Of a stretch of 13,699 bases of DNA, positions 6,058 through 12,873 are shown one piece after another. The notes beneath the pieces were generated by a model that saw only the letters and a list, made by a program, of their open reading frames with translations, was not told the origin of the DNA and did not search any database. Position numbers and translations under genes: made by a program. Origin of the DNA: CAG-103 sp048217285. GTDB taxonomy: Bacteria > Bacillota > Clostridia > Oscillospirales > Oscillospiraceae. Positions within the stretch are counted from its first letter, which is position 1. Each line of letters begins with the position of its first letter. Location: the NCBI GenBank assembly GCA_048217285.1, contig DBFWVW010000085.1, positions 1 to 13,699 on the forward strand, read 5' to 3'.

Positions 6058-7299
6058 TCATTCGCATCCGGATGCCGGCACACGGCATCTGCGCGCGTTC
6101 ACAGCGCGAAACACCGTCGATACCAGCAGAATACCAACGGCCAGGCTGCCCGCGACCCCCGCGGTCTCCAGTCCCTTTTGCAGCGCCGCCTGCACCTCAC
6201 CCGAAAGGCCGATGCTCATCGTATAATAAATGCCCGCGCCGGGCAGCAGCGGAATGCTGGAAATGACCAGATAGGACGTGACCGGACACTTGCGCCAGCG
6301 TCCCATGCCTTCGGAGTAGACCGCGGCCACGACCTCGGAGAAGAAGTTTGCGCTGTAGACGCTGCCCCCTGCCCTGCTGCACAGCAGGTAAACGATCCAC
6401 GTCAGCGCACTGCCAAACGCACACAAAACGCTGCCCCAGTCGTGGACGTTAAACAAGATCACGAACCCCAGACAGGCGACAAATGTCGCGATCCCCTGCG
6501 CCCAAAGCGGATAGGTCAGCGCCGCGACCTGCTCTGCATGTCCGTAGATCGGAGCCGTAACGTGCCAAGCCGCCGCCGTGCCAAGCGCAATGGCAAACGC
6601 CGAGAGCAGCACCTGTACGATGCGGCTGACGCCGGAGCTCGTGTCGCCATAGATGATATCGCGCATGGAGTTTGTGATAAGCAGGCCCGGCACCAGCAGC
6701 ATCAGCGCGCCGATAATGACAGCTGCTACGCAATCGAGCCAGCCGAAACCGGCGGCAACATACGCCGGCAGTGCCATGAGAAAGGACGCTGCAATGGTGC
6801 TGAAAAACGGGTTGACCTCCAGCCGGTCCATACAGCGCGTCACGAAGCCGATGATCAGACCGCTCAGCCCCGCCCAGAGCCAGTCGCGCACCGTGCCGCC
6901 GAACACACAGCAAAAGCCCGCCGCAGCCATGAAATTGCCGAGGTAATACGCCCACGCAGCGTAGCTGCGGATGGCGGCCGTCGTCTCTTTGAGCCAGCGC
7001 TGCGCCTCCTGCGGCTCCGGGACCTCAGCGCAAATACGCCGGCTGAGCGCGTTGAGCTTTTCGATGCGTTCGAGATCATTGCCGTGGTAGCCCACGCGCT
7101 TCATGATCGTCAGCGGTTTCGCATTCGGTGTCACAAAACTCACAGCGACGCAGTTCGGGATGGCAAATGCCTGCCCCTCCGTGCCGTAAGCCTCGATCAC
7201 ACGGCGCATGGTTTCCTCGACCCGGTACGTCTCCGCCCCGGCGACCGCGAGCTCATAGCCGATCTGCACCGTCATATCTGCAAGAAGATAATAGTCCAT
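6058..7299 (-). CDS. Fused ThrE-type threonine/serine exporter family membrane protein
   Basis: The protein joins an N-terminal ThrE domain (PF06738, formerly DUF1212) and a C-terminal ThrE_2 domain (PF12821, formerly DUF3815), as in Corynebacterium ThrE, which exports threonine and serine. In many Firmicutes these are two separate genes. From the chosen ATG it has 413 residues. Residues 1-110 are soluble, with AVAGAETYRVEETMRRVIEA and AFAIPNCVAVSF. About ten hydrophobic segments follow, including LLVPGLLITNSMRD (about 201-214) ending the first domain and IPLLPGAGIYYTM (about 349-361) in the second. The open frame extends to a TTG at 7386. I prefer 7299 because a promoter lies at 7358-7386 and family N-termini begin near here, but no strong ribosome binding site is seen, so the start is uncertain. 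Actual substrate is unknown. Confidence 0.88.
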   Translation of the reverse strand: MDYYLLADMTVQIGYELAVAGAETYRVEETMRRVIEAYGTEGQAFAIPNCVAVSFVTPNAKPLTIMKRVGYHGNDLERIEKLNALSRRICAEVPEPQEAQRWLKETTAAIRSYAAWAYYLGNFMAAAGFCCVFGGTVRDWLWAGLSGLIIGFVTRCMDRLEVNPFFSTIAASFLMALPAYVAAGFGWLDCVAAVIIGALMLLVPGLLITNSMRDIIYGDTSSGVSRIVQVLLSAFAIALGTAAAWHVTAPIYGHAEQVAALTYPLWAQGIATFVACLGFVILFNVHDWGSVLCAFGSALTWIVYLLCSRAGGSVYSANFFSEVVAAVYSEGMGRWRKCPVTSYLVISSIPLLPGAGIYYTMSIGLSGEVQAALQKGLETAGVAGSLAVGILLVSTVFRAVNARRCRVPASGCE

Positions 7300-7357
7300 A
7301 CCTGTCATCCCATAAACGAAGAATTCCACCGGCCAAAGCCGGGCTTCCATCTCCACC

Positions 7358-7386
7358 AGCGTAACACATTTCGCTGCGCAAATCAA
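7358..7386 (-). promoter_or_regulatory. Candidate promoter of the exporter-nucleotidase pair
   Basis: On the minus strand TTGATT (7381-7386), a 17-bp spacer and TACGCT (7358-7363) predict a start near 7351, about 50 bases before the chosen ATG at 7299. The -10 is weak. The rest of 7387-7506 shows nothing I can assign. Confidence 0.4.
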
Positions 7387-7506
7387 CGCAGATGCGATGG
7401 TTTTGCCGCACGAAAAGCTTGGTCAAACCGTCGCCTACCAACACTGCCACCGAGCGTCAAGCCGTTGTGCACGATCACGCACTGTCCGCAATTCCTACCG
7501 CAGGCA

Positions 7507-7561
7507 GAAACCGAACCAGAAAAACCGTACTCTCACCATACGGTTTTCCTGGTTCGGTTTC
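7507..7561 (-). terminator. Long hairpin ending the Gph-like HAD gene
   Basis: A 23-bp stem (7507-7529 with 7539-7561) has a 9-nt loop and one mismatch, which becomes G-U in minus-strand RNA. The inner part, CCGTA-loop-TACGG followed by TTTTT, reads as a minus-strand terminator 24 bases after the HAD gene's stop. The stem is unusually long and swallows its own T run. Confidence 0.55.
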
Positions 7562-7584
7562 CGTTTCCACAGAGCATTTTTCCT

Positions 7585-8241
7585 TCACGTCTCGTTCCAG
7601 TGCAGCAGGCGCTCCGACAACTCCGTGACCGTCCGCACTGTGGCCACCGCGCCGGCGGCCTCCAGTTCGCCCGGCTCGGCATAACCGTAATACACGCCGA
7701 GACACGGTATGCCGCAGGCGGCGGCGCCGATGACGTCATACTTCCGATCTCCGACCATGAGCGCGGCCTCCGGGGGCGTATGCGTCTCGGCAAGCACCGC
7801 CGCAACGACCTCCGTCTTCGTGCTGCGTGAGCCGTCATATTCGCTCCCGATCACGCAGTCAAACAGCCGCTCCATATCAAACCGCTGCAGGATCGTGTGC
7901 GCCAGCGGCGTGGGCTTCCCGGTCGCAACCGAAATGCGGAACCCGGCCGCGCGCAGCTGCGCGAGCAGCTCCGGTATGCCGGGATAGGCCTCGCACTCGT
8001 ACACACCAATGGGCTGATACCGCTCCCGATAGCGCTCCGTTGCGGCGCGCGCCTGCTCCGGCGGCATATGATACAGCTCCGCGAACGAGTCCACCAGCGG
8101 CGGACCGACAAACTTGCGCAGGCGCGCCGTGTCCGTCTCGTGGATGCCGAAAGACGCAAGCGCATACTGCACGCTGCGCAAGATCCCCTCGCCGGTATCA
8201 AACAGCGTGCCGTCAAAATCAAATAAGATGGTCTGGATCAT
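7585..8241 (-). CDS. HAD-family phosphatase, Gph / 5'-nucleotidase-like
   Basis: This 218-residue protein has the full HAD set with a C1 cap: ILFDFDGTLFDT (nucleophile D8, acid D10), SVATGKPTPL (motif II threonine near 109), a lysine in SRSTKTEV (motif III) and MVGDRKYDVIGA (motif IV). The cap segment KFVGPPLVDSF and the tail GVYYGYAEPGEL resemble the Gph/HAD_5NT branch, whose members act on phosphoglycolate or nucleoside monophosphates; which one applies here is not decidable. The start is supported by GGAG seven bases upstream and a strong promoter 35 bp further. It is transcribed alone, divergently from the ATPase gene and separated from the exporter gene by a long hairpin. Confidence 0.88.
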   Translation of the reverse strand: MIQTILFDFDGTLFDTGEGILRSVQYALASFGIHETDTARLRKFVGPPLVDSFAELYHMPPEQARAATERYRERYQPIGVYECEAYPGIPELLAQLRAAGFRISVATGKPTPLAHTILQRFDMERLFDCVIGSEYDGSRSTKTEVVAAVLAETHTPPEAALMVGDRKYDVIGAAACGIPCLGVYYGYAEPGELEAAGAVATVRTVTELSERLLHWNET

Positions 8242-8269
8242 AACAAATCTCCGTGGTTAAGATGGCAAA

Positions 8270-8298
8270 AGGATAGCATCCCGGCATGAAATTGTCAA
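8270..8298 (-). promoter_or_regulatory. Promoter of the Gph-like HAD gene
   Basis: On the minus strand TTGACA (8293-8298), a 17-bp spacer and TATCCT (8270-8275) form a strong promoter. On the plus strand TTGTCA (8292-8297) with TACGCT (8316-8321, spacer 18) is a weak candidate for the ATPase gene, so the two -35 elements would overlap back to back. Confidence 0.65.
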
Positions 8299-8351
8299 CG
8301 GCCGCGCCAAATGCATACGCTGTAGCAACCTGAAAAATGTGAGGTTTCGCC

Positions 8352-9428
8352 ATGAATAACAGACTGGAAACACGCTACTTTCTCAGTGCCCTGACCGGCG
8401 CGGGCTACTATGCACTGCACAGGCAGTTTCTAAGACCACCGGAGCGCTATTTCTGCATCCTCAAGGGCGGGCCGGGCTGCGGAAAATCCACATTTCTCAA
8501 GCGCGTCGGCGATGCAGGCCGAGCTGCCGGGCTGTCCACAGTCTGGCTGCACTGCGCGGGTGACCCCGCCTCGCTCGACGGGGTCTATTTCCCGGAAAAG
8601 CGCTCCGGCTTCTTCGACGGCACGGCACCGCACACCGTTGACCCCGCGCTCTTCGGCGCGAGCGGCAAATATCTGGATCTTGGCACGTTTTGCCGCACGG
8701 AGGCGCTCGACACGGCGCGCATCCGCGCCCTGAATGCCGACTGCGCCATGTTCCGCCTACGTGCGCAGCAGTATCTGACGGCGGCGGCAGCGCTCGACGC
8801 GCGCGCCACGCCTGGGCTGGTCTACCCCGAGGATCGCGAGGCCGCGCGCCGGCGGGCGAAGAGCATCTGCGCGCGGGAATTCGGCACGCCAGGCAAGGGT
8901 GCCGACCGTGGCCGGTGCGAACGGCTGTTTTTAAGCGCCATTACATGCGAGGGTCGAATTTTCTTTCCGGAGACGTTCGCCGCGCATTGTGAACGTGTGT
9001 ATTTGCTCGACGATAACTGCGGCCTGGCGGAAGAATTTCTGCGCATCGTACGCGCACACACCGTCCAGTGCGGACTGGACATTCTCTCCTGCCCCGACCC
9101 GCTCATTCCGTCACGCACGCAGGCCGTGCTCGTACCGTCGCACGGTGTGGGCTTCCTCGCCGGAACGCAGGACGACGTGCCCGAGGGCCTGACGCAGCGG
9201 CACATCCGACTTGACGTCCTGCCGGATCCCGTGCGCCAGCGCGCGCTGCGCAGCTCCATGCGCAGGGACACCCGGCAGCAGCAGCTCGCCCTCGAGAGCG
9301 CCGTAGAGCAGCTGCGCATGGCCAATCTCCTGCACAACGAGCTGGAAGCCGTCTACCGGCCGTGCATGGACTTTGCTGCACTGACCGCGTTTACCGACCG
9401 GTATCTGCGCACCTTCTCCGGCACATAA
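8352..9428 (+). CDS. PRK06851-type P-loop ATPase with a degenerate second half
   Basis: This 358-residue protein resembles an uncharacterised Firmicutes family (PRK06851-like) made of two similar NTPase halves. In the first half, RYFCILKGGPGCGKST carries a perfect Walker A (G39-S46), followed by LHCAGDPASLDGVYFPE and GFFDGTAPHTVDP. The second half repeats the pattern from about residue 215: RVYLLDDNCGLAEEFLRIV stands where the P-loop should be, then GLDILSCPDPLIPSRTQAV and GVGFLAGT. The second site has lost the glycines and lysine, so it should not bind ATP in the normal way. There is no signal peptide or membrane segment. No partner gene is adjacent. The function of the family is unknown to me. 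The ATG at 8352 follows GAGG eight bases upstream. Confidence 0.82.
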   Translation: MNNRLETRYFLSALTGAGYYALHRQFLRPPERYFCILKGGPGCGKSTFLKRVGDAGRAAGLSTVWLHCAGDPASLDGVYFPEKRSGFFDGTAPHTVDPALFGASGKYLDLGTFCRTEALDTARIRALNADCAMFRLRAQQYLTAAAALDARATPGLVYPEDREAARRRAKSICAREFGTPGKGADRGRCERLFLSAITCEGRIFFPETFAAHCERVYLLDDNCGLAEEFLRIVRAHTVQCGLDILSCPDPLIPSRTQAVLVPSHGVGFLAGTQDDVPEGLTQRHIRLDVLPDPVRQRALRSSMRRDTRQQQLALESAVEQLRMANLLHNELEAVYRPCMDFAALTAFTDRYLRTFSGT

Positions 9429-9518
9429 GCGCAAAATGCTCCAGCTGAACGCACAGTCTGCCCTGCTCAAGATTGCGCAGACAGCGCAAAAGCCCCAATG
9501 CGGGAACTATTCAGCTTT

Positions 9519-9600
9519 CAGCGAGTGGTGCTGCGTCAGCAGCATCACTCCGTTTTTGTATATGGAAGCCCACTCGCTGGACAAATGGTTTTCCATATAC
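9519..9600. repeat. Two crossed inverted repeats (possible pseudoknot) in a non-coding stretch
   Basis: CAGCGAGTGG (9519-9528) pairs perfectly with CCACTCGCTG (9570-9579). GTATATGGAA (9558-9567) pairs perfectly with TTCCATATAC (9591-9600). The pairs interleave (A-B-A'-B'), the order of an H-type pseudoknot. A small stem, TGCTGC/GCAGCA (9529-9534/9539-9544), fits inside the first loop. The segment 9429-9518 before it holds only a short stem, TTGCGC/GCGCAA near 9472. The strand of any RNA is unknown. Confidence 0.55.
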
Positions 9601-9607
9601 AATAAGG

Positions 9608-9642
9608 AAATCCCTCTGAAATCGTGGATTTCAGAGGGATTT
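9608..9642 (-). terminator. Terminator of tRNA-Pro, probably bidirectional
   Basis: A perfect 16-bp stem, AAATCCCTCTGAAATC (9608-9623) with its complement (9627-9642), has a 3-nt loop. It starts directly after the tRNA's CCA end on the minus strand, which then reads TTTCCTTATT. On the plus strand it may also end the ATPase transcript, since no other terminator follows that gene. Confidence 0.8.
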
Positions 9643-9718
9643 TGGTCCGAGTGACAGGAATCGAACCTGCGGCATCCTGCTCCCAAAGCAGGCGCGCTAC
9701 CAACTGCGCTACACCCGG
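9643..9718 (-). tRNA. tRNA-Pro (anticodon UGG), CCA encoded
   Basis: The minus strand folds as a complete 76-nt cloverleaf. The acceptor CCGGGTG pairs with CACTCGG, with one G-U. U8-A9 follow, then D stem GCGC/GCGC and anticodon stem CCTGC/GCAGG with loop TTTGGGA, giving anticodon TGG. The variable loop is ATGCC, and the T arm is GCAGG-TTCGAAT-CCTGT. Discriminator A and an encoded CCA follow. It reads proline CCN codons by wobble. Confidence 0.97.
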
Positions 9719-9747
9719 ATATGAAATTTACAATTCACGTAAAATAA

Positions 9748-9776
9748 AGTTTAACACATTCTTTAGAAATACGCAA
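9748..9776 (-). promoter_or_regulatory. Promoter of tRNA-Pro
   Basis: On the minus strand TTGCGT (9771-9776), a 17-bp spacer and TAAACT (9748-9753) lie about 30 bases before the mature tRNA 5' end. Confidence 0.55.
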
Positions 9777-9788
9777 CGGTTTTCTGCG

Positions 9789-9817
9789 TTGCAGTTTTGA
9801 GGCGTGTGTGGTATGCT
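9789..9817 (+). promoter_or_regulatory. Promoter of the trmB operon
   Basis: TTGCAG (9789-9794), a 17-bp spacer and TATGCT (9812-9817) lie about 45 bp before the trmB start. GCAACG...CGTTGC (9773-9778/9787-9792) is an inverted repeat covering parts of both divergent -35 elements. It is the only promoter I can place before the five-gene operon. Confidence 0.6.
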
Positions 9818-9860
9818 CTAAACGTGAAATTATGATCCGTTATGACAGGAGCATCAACTT

Positions 9861-10550
9861 ATGAGAATGCGAAAAAAGCCCAACCTCGTCCCGCGTATAG
9901 AGCGCTGCGCAGCCACATTGATCGCCGACCCCGAGGCGCTGCGGGGCCACTGGCTGGAGCAGTTCCCCGGTCATCAGGCACTGCAGCTGGAGCTCGGCTG
10001 CGGCAAAGGCCGCTTCACGGCGGACACCGCGGCACAAAACCCGGACATCTTCCTCGCCGCGATCGAAAAAGTGCCGGACGCAATGGTCGTCGGCATGGAG
10101 CGCGTGACGGAGCGCGAGCTCGAAAACGTGCGCTTTCTCGACCGGGACGCGGCCAACCTTCTCGATATGTTCGCCCCCGGCGAAGTCTCGCGCATCTACA
10201 TCAACTTCCCTGACCCGTGGAAAAAATCCCGCCAGCACAAGCGCCGTCTGACCTATGCCGGCTTTCTGGCGCTGTATGCAAACGTGCTGCCGCTCTGTGG
10301 TGAGATTTGGTTCAAAACCGATAATGACCCGCTGTTTGCCTTCTCTCTCGAGCAATTTGAGCAGGAGGGCTGGGAGCTGCACGAGGTCACGCACGACCTG
10401 CACGCCAACGGCCCCGTCGGCGTCATGACCGACTACGAGGCAAAATTCTACGATCAGGGCATCACGATCAACCGCTGCGTGGCGGTGAAAACGGAGGACA
10501 CGAAATGCGACTTGTATCCTGGAATGTCAACGGGCTGCGCGCCTGTGTGA
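9861..10550 (+). CDS. trmB: tRNA (guanine-N7)-methyltransferase TrmB
   Basis: The enzyme uses S-adenosylmethionine to methylate N7 of guanine 46 in the variable loop of many tRNAs. The 229-residue protein shows the SAM-binding LELGCGKGRF (about 43-52), AIEKVPDAMV with the acidic ribose ligand E69, the family hallmark YINFPDPWKKSRQHKRRL (113-130) with catalytic D118, FKTDNDPLF (about 151-159) and MTDYEAKF (189-196). The start follows AGGAG nine bases upstream. The last 15 residues are read through the start of the next gene in another frame, an unusually long 46-nt overlap, and they do not look like a conserved TrmB tail. It heads the operon and lies opposite a tRNA gene. Confidence 0.97.
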   Translation: MRMRKKPNLVPRIERCAATLIADPEALRGHWLEQFPGHQALQLELGCGKGRFTADTAAQNPDIFLAAIEKVPDAMVVGMERVTERELENVRFLDRDAANLLDMFAPGEVSRIYINFPDPWKKSRQHKRRLTYAGFLALYANVLPLCGEIWFKTDNDPLFAFSLEQFEQEGWELHEVTHDLHANGPVGVMTDYEAKFYDQGITINRCVAVKTEDTKCDLYPGMSTGCAPV

Positions 10551-11260
10551 CCAAAGGCTTTGCAGACACGTTTCGCGCGCTGGATGCGGACATTTTCTGT
10601 CTGCAGGAGACAAAGCTCCAGCCCGGGCAGATTGCGCTTGACCTGCCGGGCTACCATCAATACTGGTGCAGCGCCGAAAAAAAGGGGTACTCCGGCACCG
10701 CCGTCTTTACGAAGGCCGAGCCGCTCGACGTGCAGTATAACCTCGGTCTGCCGCAGCACGATCTCGAGGGCCGCGTGATCACGGCCGAATACCCGGATTT
10801 CTATCTGGTGTGCGTCTACACTCCCAATTCTCAGGACGGCCTGCGCCGCCTGGAATACCGGATGCACTGGGACGATGCGTTCCGCGAGTTTGTCTGCTCG
10901 CTCGACCGGCACAAGCCGGTCATCATCTGCGGGGACATGAACGTTGCCGCGACGGAGATCGATCTGAAAAACCCGAAGCGCAACGTCGGCAACCCCGGCT
11001 TCAGCCCGGAGGAGCGCGCGAAGTTTCAGGAGCTGCTGCACGCCGGCTTCACGGACACCTTCCGCGCTCTGCACCCGGACGAGACGGACGCCTACTCGTG
11101 GTGGAGCTACCGCTTCCACGCGCGGGAGAACAACGCCGGATGGCGCATCGACTACTTTCTGTGCTCGGACCGTGCGACGGAAAAGGTCGAAACGGCAAGC
11201 ATCCTTTCCGACATTTACGGCAGCGACCACTGCCCCGTGGAGCTTGAGATCACATGGTGA
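10505..11260 (+). CDS. xth: Exodeoxyribonuclease III (AP endonuclease, Xth/ExoA)
   Basis: This metal-dependent enzyme cuts DNA 5' to abasic sites and removes 3' blocking groups in base excision repair; it also has 3'-5' exonuclease activity. The 251 residues hold all family motifs: LVSWNVNGLRA (N7), LQETK (E35), VCVYTPNSQ (Y105), ICGDMNVA (D144, N146), GWRIDYFL (D216) and GSDHCPVEL (D241, H242). GGAGG eight bases before the ATG supports this start, although it lies inside trmB. The 3' end overlaps dusB by seven bases, a typical coupling arrangement. Its place among tRNA modification genes suggests shared transcription, not shared chemistry. Confidence 0.97.
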   Translation: MRLVSWNVNGLRACVTKGFADTFRALDADIFCLQETKLQPGQIALDLPGYHQYWCSAEKKGYSGTAVFTKAEPLDVQYNLGLPQHDLEGRVITAEYPDFYLVCVYTPNSQDGLRRLEYRMHWDDAFREFVCSLDRHKPVIICGDMNVAATEIDLKNPKRNVGNPGFSPEERAKFQELLHAGFTDTFRALHPDETDAYSWWSYRFHARENNAGWRIDYFLCSDRATEKVETASILSDIYGSDHCPVELEITW

Positions 11261-12228
11261 AGATCGGAAACGTCGAGATCCGCGGCCCGCTCACGCTCGC
11301 GCCCATGGCAGGCGTGACCGACGCACCGTTTCGCGCGCTGTGCCGCGCGCAGGGTGCCGCCCTCACCTGCACGGAAATGGTGAGCGCCAAGGCGCTGGTC
11401 TATCACGACGAAAAAACGAAGCAGCTGCTCTGGTCGCCGCCGGACGAGCATCCTGCCGCCGTGCAGATCTTCGGCCACGAGCCGGAGGTCATGGCCGAAG
11501 CCGCGCCCATGGCACTGGAATATTCCGGCGCGGACATTCTGGACATCAACATGGGCTGCCCGGTGGGCAAGGTCATCCGCAGCGGCGACGGTTCGGCGCT
11601 CATGCGCGACCAGGAGCTCGCCGGACGCATCATTGCGGCGATCGTCAAGGCCGTCGATGTGCCTGTGACCGTAAAATTCCGCAAGGGTTGGGACGGTGGA
11701 AACGTCAACGCCGTCACCTTTGCGCAGATGTGCCAGCAGGCGGGCGCGGCCGCCATCGCCGTACACGGGCGCACGCGCGTACAGATGTATTCCGGCCGCG
11801 CCGACTGGGACATCATCCGCGACGTCAAGCGCGCCGTGACGATCCCCGTCATCGCCAATGGCGACATTTTTTCCGGCTCGGACGCAGCGCACATCCTGCG
11901 CTACACCGGCGCCGATCTCGCAATGATCGGCCGCGGCAGCTTTGGCGACCCGTGGCTGTTTGCGCGCGGCAACGCCGCCATCGCGGGTGAGCCGGAGCCG
12001 CCGCTGCCGCCGCTGCGTGAGCGGATCGAGGCAGCGCTGCATCAGATCGAATTTGCAGCCGAAATCAAGGGCGAACGGCTGGCGTGTCTCGAGGCGCGCA
12101 GCCAGTTTTGCTGGTATCTGCGAGGTGTGCCCCACGCCAATGTATACAAACAGGAGGTCGTGCACGTGGAGACGCTCGACGACCTGCGGCGCATCACGCG
12201 CACGATCCAGCGCGACTTGCGGGACTGA
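11254..12228 (+). CDS. dusB: tRNA-dihydrouridine synthase, DusB type
   Basis: This FMN enzyme uses NADPH to reduce specific uridines in the tRNA D-loop (and perhaps elsewhere, as other bacterial DusB relatives do). The 324-residue length and motifs fit: LAPMAGVTDAPFR (15-27), DINMGCPVGKV with catalytic C102, VKFRKGW (K141), VHGRTR (H171), VIANGDI (199-205) and MIGRGSFGDPW (224-234) for FMN phosphate binding. The C-terminal helical domain that grips tRNA follows from about 250. The start ATG overlaps the exonuclease stop as ATGGTGA, implying translational coupling. The sigma-factor gene begins 21 bases after its stop. Confidence 0.95.
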   Translation: MVKIGNVEIRGPLTLAPMAGVTDAPFRALCRAQGAALTCTEMVSAKALVYHDEKTKQLLWSPPDEHPAAVQIFGHEPEVMAEAAPMALEYSGADILDINMGCPVGKVIRSGDGSALMRDQELAGRIIAAIVKAVDVPVTVKFRKGWDGGNVNAVTFAQMCQQAGAAAIAVHGRTRVQMYSGRADWDIIRDVKRAVTIPVIANGDIFSGSDAAHILRYTGADLAMIGRGSFGDPWLFARGNAAIAGEPEPPLPPLRERIEAALHQIEFAAEIKGERLACLEARSQFCWYLRGVPHANVYKQEVVHVETLDDLRRITRTIQRDLRD

Positions 12229-12249
12229 CCGCAGAAAGGCAAGGAAACC

Positions 12250-12873
12250 ATGGACCGGGACGAGGAACGGCGCATCATCGCTCAGGTGTGTGCCGGGGAC
12301 ACCAACGCCTTTGAGGCGCTGGTCGTCGCCTATCAGAAACAAGTGTATAACCTCGCCCTGCGCACCGTCGGCAACGAGGAGGATGCCGCCGACATGACGC
12401 AGGAGGTATTCCTGCGCGCCTACCGGGCACTGGGCACCTTCCGTGGTGAGAGCAAGTTCTCCGTCTGGCTCTACCGGCTGACAACGAACGTCTGCATCGA
12501 CTTTTTGCGCAGCCGCCGGCGGCACCCGACCGTGTCGCTCACCGCGTCCGAGGACGATGACGAGCAGCCGCAGCTTGATCTCACCGCTGACGAGAGCGCC
12601 AGCCCGGAACAGCAGCTCACGCGCAGCGAAATGCGCTGCGCCGTCGCGCGCGGCCTCGACAGTCTGCCGGTCGACGCGCGCAAGATCCTCATCCTGCGCG
12701 AACTCAACGGCCTGTCCTATGCCGAGATCGGCAAGGTGCTGCATCTCGAGGCCGGCACGGTAAAATCGCGCCTGTTTCGCGCGCGGCGGAAGCTTTGCGA
12801 TTTTCTGTGCGCCGATGGGAACCTTCCTGACCAGTATGCGTCAAAGCAGACGAAGGGGGGTGCAGATGGATGA
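12250..12873 (+). CDS. ECF-type sigma factor (SigW-like)
   Basis: The 207-residue protein is a group 4 (ECF) sigma-70 factor that redirects RNA polymerase to a stress or envelope regulon. Region 2 runs about 20-90, with FEALVVAYQKQVYNLALR, AADMTQEVFLRAYRAL and FSVWLYRLTTNVCIDFLRSRR. A charged linker (about 98-125) is rich in aspartate and glutamate. Region 4 (about 132-187) has LDSLPVDARKILILRELNGLSYAEIG and the recognition helix AGTVKSRLFRARRKL. AAGGA lies five bases before the ATG. Its stop overlaps the start of the anti-sigma gene by four bases, the standard pairing. No autoregulated promoter is evident in the short gap before it, so it depends at least partly on the operon promoter. Confidence 0.94.
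   Translation: MDRDEERRIIAQVCAGDTNAFEALVVAYQKQVYNLALRTVGNEEDAADMTQEVFLRAYRALGTFRGESKFSVWLYRLTTNVCIDFLRSRRRHPTVSLTASEDDDEQPQLDLTADESASPEQQLTRSEMRCAVARGLDSLPVDARKILILRELNGLSYAEIGKVLHLEAGTVKSRLFRARRKLCDFLCADGNLPDQYASKQTKGGADG

Noticed and set aside
5197..7830. An 877-codon plus-strand open frame running through three minus-strand genes
   Set aside because: It crosses two HAD genes, the exporter and two intergenic gaps, has an R/H/Q-rich composition with no domain, and no ribosome binding site. It is a by-product of GC-rich codon bias on the other strand.
9436..9654. A 72-codon plus-strand frame after the ATPase gene
   Set aside because: There is no ribosome binding site, it runs into the tRNA-Pro gene on the other strand, and it covers the inverted repeats.
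11215..12744. A 509-codon minus-strand frame over dusB and the sigma gene
   Set aside because: Antisense to two genes with full motif sets; no ribosome binding site or domain.
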